A DNA stretch of 64,000 bases from Membranipora membranacea (Eukaryota > Bryozoa > Gymnolaemata > Cheilostomatida > Membraniporidae): the NCBI GenBank assembly GCA_914767715.1, contig OU612071.1, positions 14,119,493 through 14,183,492 on the forward strand, given 5' to 3'. Under the pieces are notes generated by a model that was not told where the DNA came from, made no database searches, and saw only the letters and a list, made by a program, of their open reading frames with translations. This document shows positions 48,601 through 54,711 of this stretch, in pieces. The position numbers and the translations under genes were made by a program. Position 1 is the stretch's first letter, and each line of letters begins with the position of its first letter.

Positions 48601-50492
48601 AGTTGGCTGTCATTTTCAATGTATCTCGCCGATTCAAAAGACGTAATTTTGCTACGGTATCAACAATCACACAAACCTTTGATCAGCCCAGAATTCTTAT
48701 AAATCTCAATATAATCCATAGTGGCTTCAGCAACGAAATGTCCCGTATAAATCGGAACTTTTAAATCCACAGCGTGCCAGAACAGAGTATTACGATGATT
48801 GTGCTCCAACTATCAAGTTTAATCCATAGGAAAGTGAGAAATGGCCTTTGACTTATAGAGCAAGCACTGAGTCCACGTGTTAAGATTGAATAGATATATT
48901 AAGGCCCAAGGCAGCCACTATTATAGTGCCGATCTCCAACCAAGATGTCAAATAAACACCTCCTGCCTTCCAGTCCAATACTCTTACAGCGCTACCTGTC
49001 ACTGCGTACTTGAACTAACAAACTGTCACAATCTGAAAGTCACCTCAACCCCATACACAGCAGGAGATAATTATAGTCAACAACTAAACACCCAAAATAT
49101 TATCACACCGAAGTGACACCACAATATTTTGCCAAGTCTGACACCGAAATTACTATCAAGACACAAGACTTCATAGTCTACTGCCAATCATAATAATATC
49201 ACTACTATAGAAAGATATTAGAGTATTATTATTATCATAGGCTCAATTAGTTATGCAAGACGCTTATAATAAGTTATGGAAGTAATTTGGGTTTTATTAG
49301 CAGAGTGACATGTGGGGTTATTATGTATTCAAATCTCCCATCATTGAATATGATTGGTCGATTAACACTTCAGTAGTGAATTAGCAAGTGAAGCCTGTGA
49401 TTAGAAGCGGATACTTTGGTGCCATCCAACTTCAAATTGCAGGATGAATGAAAGTTGTGATCAATTTGCCAGCTGCAATAAAACTTGACAAGTCAGAATA
49501 TTGGAATAGTAAATCGCCTAAGGAGTTAATTGCACCAAGGAAATAGATCGCAACCAAGACGAGCTAAACAGCAAAATTATGGCAGCCAATAAAAAAAAGC
49601 TACTAAGTAGTAGAGTAAAACCTGACGACCAAATTCAAATCGAGCAAGCGAGAATGGGAATAAACATTCACTGCATGTGACATACAGCAGCTCATAGTGT
49701 AGACTTGCAGACCCATCTTATTGTTGTTCAGACATGACCATCAAATCTATCTTTAAATGCGATCTGAGATCTTTAAACTGAAATTTGACCTCAAGTGCTT
49801 TCAAAAAGCATTATGTCTGATCAATGCAAATATGTGCACACACATCTGTTCACTACACAAGTGAGACACTAAAAAGTGGCCTGCAAACTGTAAACACATA
49901 ACAAGACATCTCCGGCCCTGTGAACCTAAAAATCATCAACAAATTAGGTAAGTCACGAAGCGATCAGGTATATTAGCTAGAAAACCTAAAATGAGCAAAA
50001 CTTGAGGCCATCCAAATCAAATCAAGACTGATGGAACTTTACAACAGGAAAACCACCATTACATGTATCGCCGCTACCACCATCACCAGGACTACCGGCG
50101 CCACATAAACGGCACAGTCAGAAACTATCAAGCCAGGTTTTCTATACTGTGACACCTCCTGTGTAATAACATGACCCCATCACCCTCAACAAGGTAAACA
50201 ATACGACCATTGCAATGTTTATACGCATCAACTCCCCCCTCTCCTGCCAGCACCCCCCCCCCTCCCCCACAACATTTCCTGCCGAGAAATATCTAACAAT
50301 TCTGAATCTGATTTTTGTAAAAAGTTGAGTCAACAAACCTTTGAGCATGACACAGTTACTATCCCTGGAGTTAGCCGCAGGCATAGCCTGAGGTTCCGGT
50401 ATCGGTATGGTGTAGAAGGACGATGTGTAGTCCCGGGTACCGAGACAGATACGTTTATGACTAGGCTGATTCGATCCGGCCGATGAAGACAT
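419..50492 (-). CDS. RGS3-like gene, C2-PDZ-DH-PH protein (multi-exon, incomplete at the left edge)
   Basis: Large minus-strand gene assembled from at least 22 exons with GT-AG borders; exons 1-20 sum to 2868 nt, an exact 956 codons. Predicted domains are C2 (about residues 52-190), PDZ (about 451-525), DH (about 612-835) and PH (about 836-950), followed by about 920 disordered residues in exons 21-22. Short signatures agree with vertebrate RGS3 as I recall it: LFVAVWN and IGAMSFSLK then GWYHLLEE in the C2 end, GFGF in the PDZ, MMIWR closing the PDZ, and IDLC then YLFSDIIL in the PH. RGS3 proteins are GTPase-activating proteins for Gi/Gq alpha subunits and scaffolds at the membrane. A DH-PH module would add, or once have added, Rho-family exchange activity. 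The RGS domain itself is not in the window and is inferred to lie further left. Orthology to RGS3 is an inference; the domain content is much firmer. Confidence 0.8.
674..4492. other. intron or alternative 5' flank between exons 22 and 23
   Basis: 3.8 kb without a supported exon. If exon 23 is a first exon, its promoter would be at about 674-1000, but no clear core element is seen. It contains one strong hairpin (3838-3873). A 111-codon plus-strand frame at 2845-3180 has no supporting features. Confidence 0.45.
3838..3873. repeat. perfect 13-bp inverted repeat (hairpin)
   Basis: TTAGAGGCGGAGA, a 10-bp loop, then TCTCCGCCTCTAA. It is GC-rich against an AT-rich background. It resembles the centre of a palindromic mobile element, or a structured RNA stem if transcribed. 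Confidence 0.75.
4493..5770 (-). CDS. RGS3-like gene exon 22 (long Ser/Thr-rich disordered region)
   Basis: Exactly 426 codons, acceptor TTGTACAG, donor TTTGAACAG/GTATTT, phase 0 on both sides. Low complexity: a run of nine Asn from an (AAY)n tract near 5430, an acidic EEDDD stretch, several basic phospho-site-like motifs (RRRSIS, RIRRSKS) and HRRSYSNPE, which fits the mode-1 14-3-3 site RSxSxP. Ends HARFLQQQMNQLTFEQ, probably helical. The long pre-RGS region of mammalian RGS3 is likewise acidic and Ser-rich. No catalytic domain is seen. Confidence 0.85.
5821..5912. repeat. tandem unit of a dispersed GGAATTCCCAG repeat
   Basis: Two tandem units of about 35 bp (CCCATGATGCAA... ATTCCCAG) followed by GAGATCAGGTCAATGATAA. 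A related block, GGAATTCCCAGAGAGAT then GTCAATGATAA, occurs at 43651-43682, and a shorter match is at 16868-16893. This is an old dispersed repeat next to exon 22. Confidence 0.6.
6332..6544. mobile_element. palindromic MITE-like element, shorter copy
   Basis: Ends TGCTTGGTTCACATTGTCCC and, inverted, GGGACAATGTGAACCGAGCA. Inside are repeated ATCCCAGAT/ATCTGGGAT words. It shares its sequence with 8941-9294 but has lost the centre. No coding capacity. Target-site duplication not certain. Confidence 0.8.
8941..9294. mobile_element. palindromic MITE-like element, full copy (354 bp)
   Basis: Almost the whole 354 bp is one inverted repeat centred near 9110. The ends are GGCTTGGTTCACATTGTCCC and its complement GGGACAATGTGAACCAAGCC; the centre is GAAAGTTTGAAGCTTACGAACTTTC. 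A plus-strand open frame across it is a consequence of the palindrome, not a gene. Flanks read TCTGA and TTAGT, so no clear duplication is seen. Confidence 0.85.
9483..11012 (-). CDS. RGS3-like gene exon 21 (coiled-coil start, long disordered region)
   Basis: Open frame of 510 codons from ATG 11012 to a GCC/GTGAGT donor at 9483. It starts with a helix (YMERIEKSLAEIERIVNSCE) and continues as Ser/Glu/Thr-rich disordered sequence with an imperfect 11-residue tandem repeat (APEQSRPEVSF) and a 14-3-3-like RRTSEP site. For splicing from exon 20 in phase 0, the acceptor must be internal: TTCCGTTCAG gives a start at 10970, or TTCAGCAG gives 10967. An AG just before the ATG at 11014 would be out of frame, so ATG 11012 may instead mark an alternative first exon. 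The C-terminal side joins exon 22 in phase 0. Confidence 0.75.
17140..17200. repeat. AT-rich microsatellite tract
   Basis: Degenerate repeats of ATAATATA and similar words. Similar A/T-only tracts occur at 32360-32455, 35820-35935, 43309-43348 and 56070-56110, all in introns or intergenic DNA. Confidence 0.6.
24260..24292. repeat. short inverted repeat
   Basis: GATATCATCACAGAGT, a four-base loop, then ACTCTGTGATATC. The arms pair apart from a three-base bulge. Confidence 0.6.
25708..25735. repeat. 28-bp palindrome in intron 20
   Basis: CTGCGAAACAGAAA followed directly by TTTCTGTTTTGCAG, one mismatch and no loop. It lies 75 bp beyond the exon 20 donor. Possible binding palindrome or remnant of a foldback element. 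Confidence 0.6.
25811..25965 (-). CDS. RGS3-like gene exon 20 (PH domain end)
   Basis: 155 nt, acceptor GTTTCCAG, donor GACCAG/GTCAGT, ending in phase 0. Encodes CELTLHYFVAEDQSCELSMI and then TKLVWKGLLRDRL, the C-terminal PH helix with its near-invariant Trp. Completes 956 codons from exon 1. Confidence 0.82.
27168..27303 (-). CDS. RGS3-like gene exon 19 (PH domain core)
   Basis: 136 nt, acceptor TTTTTCAG, donor ATG/GTGAGT. Encodes MVAYLFSDIILVARQQGGRE and later LLVAMDPVNLCDVIDVEYG. YLFSDIILVA is the hallmark PH strand (vxLFxDxLlla) that follows a DH domain. Confidence 0.82.
27668..27742 (-). CDS. RGS3-like gene exon 18 (PH domain start)
   Basis: 25 codons, phase 0-0 (acceptor TATTGTAG, donor AAG/GTACGT). 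Encodes RIDLCQDNRHKLYWSDVKI. IDLC and the following strand match the PH-like block of RGS3 (LDLCN...LLLSEEL as I recall it). Confidence 0.75.
28833..28981 (-). CDS. RGS3-like gene exon 17 (last DH helix, DH-PH linker)
   Basis: 149 nt, acceptor TTTTGCAG, donor CCT/GTGAGT. It takes the base left by exon 16 and returns to phase 0. Encodes ELQSCCEKIEACTRINRSLC, a typical final DH helix (A...I...IN), then LEFPPHVP running into the PH. The plus strand is also open here, which can hide this exon. Confidence 0.78.
30246..30381 (-). CDS. RGS3-like gene exon 16 (DH conserved region 3)
   Basis: 136 nt, acceptor TTTAACAG, donor GCAG/GTGCGT, phase 0 to 1. Encodes LSLEEFLHNPLHHIQKISAA and then FTVLLQNIEKH. 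This matches DH conserved region 3, LxxFLxxPxQRixkYxLLLxxllk. The usual QR after the Pro is HH here and the later Tyr is Ala, so catalytic competence is uncertain. Confidence 0.85.
31313..31423 (-). CDS. RGS3-like gene exon 15 (DH domain)
   Basis: 37 codons, phase 0-0 (acceptor GTTATAG, donor AAG/GTAAGC). Encodes IEVLRQNYIKYLDGIKDAEH, matching the DH middle helices (the YxxYxxn region), and ends VHTPLMK. Confidence 0.78.
31761..31868 (-). CDS. RGS3-like gene exon 14 (DH domain)
   Basis: 36 codons, phase 0-0 (acceptor TTTTGTAG, donor AGG/GTAAAT). Encodes LISMSQYFSAKLEIVVRQ followed by ATAPEIYSPR. It fits the DH stretch in which a helix carrying the F...L pattern is followed by a loop and FxxxxxxfxxY. 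Confidence 0.75.
32174..32347 (-). CDS. RGS3-like gene exon 13 (DH domain, first helix)
   Basis: 58 codons, phase 0-0 (acceptor CACACAG, donor GTGAGA). Encodes ALDMVSYLYEEEMEFCDVMR, which fits DH conserved region 1 (hydrophobic heptads with a conserved Glu), then DDTFTLFQNMDM, which fits the IFxNIxxI segment of the second helix. Confidence 0.8.
32719..33004 (-). CDS. RGS3-like gene exon 12 (last PDZ strand, basic linker)
   Basis: 286 nt, acceptor TTTTTTTGAAG, donor GAACAG/GTGAGT. Only this acceptor keeps the frame from exon 11; it gives ...RHQQKSMKMMIWRPT, where MMIWR is the final PDZ strand (LLVWR in RGS3). The rest is basic and Gly-rich (GGVAGGGGKEKKGRIGRR), ending SICEQ. An alternative frame across the same DNA stops early. 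Confidence 0.8.
33327..33514 (-). CDS. RGS3-like gene exon 11 (PDZ domain)
   Basis: 188 nt, acceptor CCACACAG, donor ATCAG/GTATTT, phase 0 to 2. It encodes most of a PDZ domain: first strand LTVTRGSSGFGFSL with the carboxylate-binding loop GFGF, then SSAERAGLRVGDRIIEVQGE, the typical AERAGLxxGDxIxxVNG segment. PDZ domains bind C-terminal peptides of partner proteins. Confidence 0.9.
33806..33982 (-). CDS. RGS3-like gene exon 10 (linker before PDZ)
   Basis: 59 codons, phase 0 on both sides (acceptor GTTTCAG, donor GTATGT). Contains SIRRVRRQSELPISAM, an RRQS site that fits basophilic kinases, then Ser/Asp-rich sequence and WQRLTGAGQKYTPYV leading into the PDZ. Confidence 0.75.
34319..34498 (-). 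CDS. RGS3-like gene exon 9 (Ser-rich linker)
   Basis: Exactly 60 codons, phase 0 on both sides (acceptor TTTTACAG, donor CAA/GTAAGT). Starts ELARFDQPVSLSTSSQ and is rich in Ser, with a twofold LDRLSS motif. Phase 0-0 makes it skippable without frame change. Confidence 0.72.
35108..35244 (-). CDS. RGS3-like gene exon 8 (basic linker)
   Basis: A 137-nt exon, acceptor TCCACAG, donor GTACTG. It encodes RRDAIPPDAHYKRPRKSLYKR... and ends with SNENLYANIK. Strongly basic, with no recognised domain. Confidence 0.75.
35639..35809 (-). CDS. RGS3-like gene exon 7 (proline/serine linker)
   Basis: A 171-nt exon, acceptor TTTCTATAG, donor GTAGTA, phase 1 to phase 1. It contains RKPAPRHRPPPVPTTG, a proline-rich stretch with PxxP character that could bind SH3 domains, followed by serine-rich sequence. 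It lies just downstream of the intron that holds the mobile-element island. Confidence 0.75.
35958..37461. repeat. 1.5-kb direct repeat, copy A
   Basis: Begins GTTTGCAACCGGAAAGATTG and ends ...AACATCATTTTTGC. Matches copy B (38584-40085) with scattered single-base changes and a one-base deletion near 36265 that breaks a small frame still open in copy B. Each copy holds an internal duplication with a period of about 1 kb (the AAAACAGTGACTTAGG word at about 36116 and 37119). Confidence 0.85.
37144..37377 (-). pseudogene. small element-borne frame, copy A
   Basis: 77 codons containing NMNSWMRRLIELALRIMPRA and, after a gap, NTRHVIPVQ. Nearly identical to the frame at 39772-40005 in copy B and clearly related to 38751-38990. 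Possibly one exon of an element-encoded protein. Family unknown to me; no catalytic motif seen. Confidence 0.45.
38257..38508 (+). pseudogene. element-borne MAVFDG frame, first copy
   Basis: 83 codons starting at ATG 38257: MAVFDGTMDALSILRQSLNA then QERLLGVL, a short helical segment, followed by a Pro/Gly/Asp-rich tail. The same frame recurs at 41836-42060 within a direct repeat. It might be the C-terminal part of a DNA-binding accessory protein, but I cannot assign it. Confidence 0.4.
38751..38990 (-). pseudogene. small element-borne frame, diverged paralogue
   Basis: 79 codons containing NMNSWVRSLIQFTLSDMMRA and NTKHVNPVQ, a diverged version of the frames at 37144 and 39772. The corresponding frame in copy A (about 36137-36355) is shifted by a one-base deletion in an AT tract. 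Probably not functional. Confidence 0.4.
39772..40005 (-). pseudogene. small element-borne frame, copy B
   Basis: 77 codons, NMNSWVRRLIELALKIMPRA with NTRHVIPVQ, differing from the copy at 37144-37377 by a few residues. The N-terminal Met is preceded by a possible acceptor-like context, so it may be an internal exon of a larger element gene. Unknown family. Confidence 0.45.
40283..41046. mobile_element. nested element with inverted ends of about 50 bp
   Basis: The left end includes AAATCAGGAGCGACATGCAA and then GGCACGAAAATGCTAAATGC. The right end has the complement, GCATTTAGCATTTTCGTGCC, then TAGCATGTCGCTACTGATTTC. It interrupts the inverted arm of the larger unit. The interior has no usable frame. 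Confidence 0.7.
41836..42060 (+). pseudogene. element-borne MAVFDG frame, second copy
   Basis: 74 codons, identical at the start to 38257-38508 and different at the end through small indels. It sits in the centre of the inverted arms 41210-41580 and 42250-42600. Confidence 0.4.
43412..43597 (-). CDS. RGS3-like gene exon 6 (end of C2, linker)
   Basis: Acceptor TTTGACAG, donor GTATGA, 186 nt. Opens with GWYHLLEECLATSKHL, the closing C2 strand and helix (GWYYLLGE in RGS3), then moves into a polar linker with several Tyr and Gln residues. Confidence 0.8.
44285..44349 (-). CDS. RGS3-like gene exon 5 (C2 domain end)
   Basis: A 65-nt exon, acceptor TTTTGCAG, donor GTAACA. It encodes PAELIGAMSFSLKHCLTEPF. 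IGAMSFSLK corresponds to IGCMSFGVK of the RGS3 C2 domain. Too short to find by ORF length; identified by frame, splice sites and motif. Confidence 0.78.
46148..46216 (-). CDS. RGS3-like gene exon 4 (C2 domain)
   Basis: A 69-nt exon, acceptor CTTGCAG, donor GTAAGT. It reads DISKRGSRSRLFVAVWNK..., where LFVAVWN is the C2 strand that in RGS3 reads LLVTVWN. The basic run KRGSRSR precedes it. Phases 2 in and 2 out fit the neighbouring exons. Confidence 0.78.
46667..46875. mobile_element. hAT-like MITE of about 209 bp
   Basis: Ends CAGGGGGTCTTACAATTA and, inverted, TAATTAAAAGACCCCCCTG. CAGGGG-type termini are typical of hAT transposons and their non-autonomous derivatives. The inside has repeated GAGTGAGCGAT words. 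Flanks ACCAAT and GCAATC are similar but do not form a clean 8-bp duplication. Confidence 0.65.
47480..47519. repeat. 40-bp palindromic element CCATAAACATATAAATA
   Basis: CCATAAACATATAAATAC then an AT centre and TATATATTTATGG. CTAG occurs on both sides (CTAG before, TTCTAG after). Related to the longer unit at 48210-48292. Confidence 0.65.
47711..47867 (-). CDS. RGS3-like gene exon 3 (C2 domain core)
   Basis: Acceptor CGTTTTAG, donor GTAAGT, 157 nt. It encodes the C2 core, including ANSFVTAGLIPIPDG and NNPCYNEVMTL, which match the usual SDPYVKxxLxP and NPxFNExF patterns. The calcium-binding Asp of SDPYV is replaced by Asn, so calcium-independent binding is likely. Confidence 0.8.
48210..48292. 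mobile_element. 83-bp foldback element with internal 10-bp repeats
   Basis: CCATAAACATATAAATAC at the left and GTATTTATATGTTTATGG at the right form exact inverted ends. Between them is a tandem array of ACATATAAAT units. TTTCAC precedes the left end and follows the right end, as expected for a 6-bp target-site duplication. Confidence 0.75.
48321..48374 (-). CDS. RGS3-like gene exon 2 (C2 domain, first strands)
   Basis: A 54-nt exon between a TTTTGCAG acceptor and a GTAAGT donor, phase 1 on both sides. It reads GQIQLSVRAVNEASVSIHG, the first two C2 beta strands (GxLxLSI...LxVxI pattern). It aligns with the start of the RGS3 C2 domain, GQLRLSI as I recall it. Confidence 0.75.
50339..50492 (-). 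CDS. RGS3-like gene exon 1 (N-terminus)
   Basis: Begins at ATG 50492 and reads MSSSAGSNQPSHKR..., ending at an AAAG/GTTTGT donor with one base carried over (phase 1). The 51 residues are polar and probably disordered. The same frame stays open upstream to about 50520, where a possible acceptor (TAAGATAG) would give an in-frame KPDLTNRLSTG extension. The true start could therefore lie in an upstream exon, and ATG 50492 is the conservative choice. Confidence 0.6.
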
Positions 50493-53400
50493 ACCAGTGC
50501 TGAGTCTATTGGTTAGATCAGGTTTCTATCTTAGGACGAAATGACAGATTAACCCGGTGCTGTTGTTTCGCACTCAAGTTGAGAAAACCTGTCACTGAAA
50601 AAGAAACTGTTCTGGTCTTGCCTCAAAAAAGCAAGTTAGGAGCTTGCATGAGTTGAAATATAGAGCTTGTTTGGCTGTCCGTTCATCAAAATACACATTC
50701 CAGTTGTAAAATCTTCATATAATTGGGTCATCGCAGTTTTGTGGTTATTGCTAGCACTGCCGCTCTGCCGAAAAGGTTCTGCCCTCTATAATTAATCACT
50801 GAAACTGTATAGATAATCCGTTTAAACGATTGCCTTTTAGCGCCTGAACTCATTTGAACTGAAGCTAATATCCAGATAATTACAGAGTCGTGCCCCTGTA
50901 ACAGGTTCAAAATTATCCACCGGTAGTAGCCTAATTGTCTGTCTCCGAAAGTTGTCTATGGATTTTCAGTCCTATCTTGTCCACTAGTAGCTATGGTGCG
51001 TCTCTTCCAAGCTTTGACAGTATCCGTTTTGTCTAGTCTGGTAGCTGGTTGAGAGTAATGATGATTTAAAATTGAAATTGATGCTGATTTCTGTTTACTT
51101 TGAAAGCTTCTTCAAGCTCAGATTTTCACACTAAACTATCAAACCTTCACACCTGCTCACTCACTGGACTGGCTGCTGGCTTCCCAAGATTTGACAAGCT
51201 AATGATCATTAAAATTAGCTCATTTACACTTTGGGTCCAAGCCTAATCAATAAACATGACAGCTTACAAAGGCTTATTCAATCAACAAACACATTGTATG
51301 TGTTGGGCTTTTGTCTTCCAACATGAGCATGCTCTTTGATGTGTCCAAGATCAGTTTGAATTTGGTGCCAAATGCTAAGACTTGCACTAAACCATTCATT
51401 GATTGGATTATAGACTACATCTCATTATTGTGTTTGCCTAATTGATGAAAGGCTGCTTTGTCAGGTCTACTGGAATTCCCTGATTTAAAAGCAGCTGTCT
51501 TCAACTCACCAATGAACTAAATACATTGGTCTCTCATGAAAACAAACAAAGCGCTTATTGCAGTAGCTCTTCATGCAAACACCAACCAAAGGTGTAAACA
51601 TAAAATCCCAGCTCTGGATTCACACCTCCTTATCAAATATAGCACAACTTTGTGATAAATCTGTGTGTTTTTGGTGTTTGTGGGTTGCACAATTGTGTGA
51701 AAATGACTTCTGGTTAGCTTTATCAGAGCTATTACACAAGAGGCAAATGATTGTGTTTGAAAGCTCCCAAGTTTGACAAGATGATGTATGTTGTTGGGTC
51801 CATGTAAACAAAACAGATAAGAAATTGATATGAAGGTTACAAGATTGTAATAGCGGCTGAATGGGATTGGTCTACCGTCCTATGGACTGCCCCCCCAAAC
51901 TTCATCCAAATTTCTGTCCTAAGGTTCACATTTTGGACAGTAGTAACAAAACATAGTACAAGCTAGTTTGATTATCAACACCCCACATTTTGCCTCCTGC
52001 TAAGTCAACAATATCTGAATGAATTAAATTTTGGTTATTCAAGTAGCCACAAAACACAATGGCTACAAACAAACCTTAATGTTTGTGTGAGTAAAACGAT
52101 TATTCCTCCCACAACAACTAATGCCTATGCACTGCAGACCAACTTGCATCAATAACTATGAACAGCTAATAAATTTCGGAACAAATCTAGCTGTGATGCA
52201 TCTGTTGGGAAAAACCAAATGTTAAACGATTTGTGAAATACCTGGATTGCATATGGGTTGAATGATGTTACAGCTAGCTAACTATATCCAAAATTATGTT
52301 ATGATGCTAAACATCAGGTTTTGCAGTTGTGAAGATCGACCATGATTAGGACACGAGAGAATATCAAGACATTATCAAAGCCTGAATTCATTGACTAAAT
52401 ATGCTGTGACAACTGGAGGAACAGCTGAATAGGCCTATAAGAAATATTCTAACATGCATACAAGTCGACAGACAAAGACAAAATGTATTTTATGCTGTTA
52501 GAGGCCAAGACTCAATTCCCAAAATCGAATGATCAAGAAACTGACAACTGATTTGTCTAAAGCGATTGAGAAAAACAAATCTAAGCTTACAAGGTTGATA
52601 TTATTTGACACTTGGAACTTCGATAAAATATCTAAATATTAAGATGCAGAGCGTTTTCCCCAGTGACACAATGGTTCTTCATCATCAATGCATTGCCTAT
52701 TCAAGTTGTAATAATCGCCTGGGTATTTCTTACTGTAATGATGCAAAGGTAAACTGTAGAAACGCCAAATCTCTTATCATATAACAAGAATCTATATACA
52801 TACCGACTTGACCTGCCAAAACCTACTACTGAACACAAAACTCAGGATTATATATATACTCAACCATGGTGATGATATGAGCATGGTCGGTGGACTGCAA
52901 TTACTAAGCAGAGCAGAAAAAGCAGATCATAAGGCAGCAGACAGCAATCATACGCAGGAAGTCAATCACATCCATCCATTACTGAAACAAGAGCTAACTA
53001 TAAACACTCCAAACCACAGACAGACCACATGGCAGATGTTTTCTCTGATATTTAGCTGTTATTTGAATTTAGCAGTTCTAGTACCTTGGAAAATGTCATA
53101 TTTCTTCTAATCACAGGCTTATTTCAAGGACCAGATTTACTGACTGTTGATGATGATTAGAGAATTCCTGGCTAAATAACCTGGGAAAAATTATATTGGA
53201 ACAACTTGAGAATTATTTGTACAATAAAACCATTAAAAGACTGAAGTGTGCCCAAGTTGATTTTATCAGCATGAGTGCTAGGATTTACTACAAAGCCTCT
53301 GGTCTTCAAACTACTCCTCACAAAGGGGTATACACTCAGGAACCGTTCATTCTCAACCTATCCGCCTGGCAATAAATGGGCAGGTGTTCCCAAAACGTCA

Positions 53401-54296
53401 ATCTAACAGCAAATTACAGGGGAATCAACAATCCATACACAGGATGAAACAGCAGGGGGTTGCATATTTAGTGGCCGTTGAAATTTGGCATGTTTTTAAT
53501 GAAACCTGTTTAGCAAATGCCTGAACATAAAGAGAGAAACTTTCCACTACCCAGGATCACTATTATCTTTAATTTGTTGGGCTCTTCAAATGTGAAATAT
53601 TTTTCAACCTATTTGAACTCAACGGCAAAAATGGGTGTTACGCCCTAAGTTATGTCTACTCCCAAACAACGAAGTAGGATTCCTTTCATGGAAAGCATCA
53701 AAATTGCTGTCTAAAGTCTCTCAAATAAGCGTGAATTGAAATTGGAAACAGAATGTTCAACCAAACTAGCGAGTATATCCATGTTGTCAATCAAACTGAA
53801 TAACGGAAATAATGACTGGCAGTGAAGCTGCATAAACCACTGGATAAGTGAAATATTCTATCTATCTTAATGTCAGAAAATAATTTGACAATGTAGGCCT
53901 ACTCACCATATGAAGAATGTTGCACTCTTGAAGACATTGTCGGCAGTGTATCTCTCTACCAGTGGAGAAACTTTGGATGATCACATAGTAGGCATCTTTG
54001 AGATTAAACTTAGTCCTAATTGAAGCTAACTGTTATCCAGCTTATCAAGACAACCTATTCAATAACAAAAAAAAACATTTTCGTTTGAATCAGCATGGTC
54101 AAGATTTTTACGTCAATGCAGAGAATTGATTACAAGCGCGCAAGTTTATAACCAAACAGTGCATCGACCTCAGTCTTTATATTACAAGAAATAGACTGCA
54201 CGATGTCTCTCTATTCCAAGATGCTCCATTGTGAGAAAACTAAACACACATTGATCCGTCTGTCTGACCAAGTGCTGTTCTGTATTGTATCAAAAC

Positions 54297-54589
54297 ATAC
54301 AAAAACTTATGCAGTTCTGAATGGGCACTAAAAACCGCAACTGGCGACGGGTGTTGTAAGACATGTTGTGGGACATGTCTTACAACCCTCAAGGCCTCTA
54401 AAGCATTGGTCTTAAATACAATACAGCATTGTTATGCAGCCTATATCGTTAAAAATCCATTGTTCTTGGGTGCTGTAAGACATGTCCCACAGCTTGTCTT
54501 ACAACACATGTGTGTTGGATCAGACTAAGTACCCAAACTATGTCTTAACATGCAACATGGGCTGCACGAACAAACCCTCTAACTATGAT
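54297..54589 (+). mobile_element. repeat element of about 290 bp with TGTAAGACATG hairpins, copy 1
   Basis: Contains GTTGTAAGACATG ... CATGTCTTACAAC hairpins twice and ends CAACATGGGCTGCACGAACA. The whole unit recurs in inverted orientation at 59076-59340. No coding capacity; probably a MITE. Confidence 0.75.
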
Positions 54590-54634
54590 AATGATGGTTT
54601 ATCAAGAGAGTAAATGCTCAAAAGACACAATGAC

Positions 54635-54711
54635 CATAGGACTGCCGCAGTTCCTGATTTTGGGCTTGGTGTGCCACCAAGCCCAAAATTAGGAACTGCG
54701 GCAGTCCTATG
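54635..54711. mobile_element. 77-bp near-perfect hairpin (foldback element)
   Basis: Arms of 37 bp (CATAGGACTGCCGCAGTTCC, continuing to TTGGGCTTGGTG) flank a 3-base loop with a single mismatch. Outside it, AAAAGACAC (about 54619) and GTGTCTTTTT (about 54731) form a second inverted pair, suggesting a larger foldback unit of about 120 bp. Confidence 0.8.

Larger units (their letters stand above)
43598..50338. other. introns between exons 1 and 6
   Basis: Introns of 0.45-2 kb around the C2 exons. They contain three small palindromic elements (46667-46875, 47480-47519, 48210-48292) and CAGGGAGGGTGGG motifs at 43970 and 44870. A C-rich run occurs near 50250. No other exon is supported. Confidence 0.5.
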
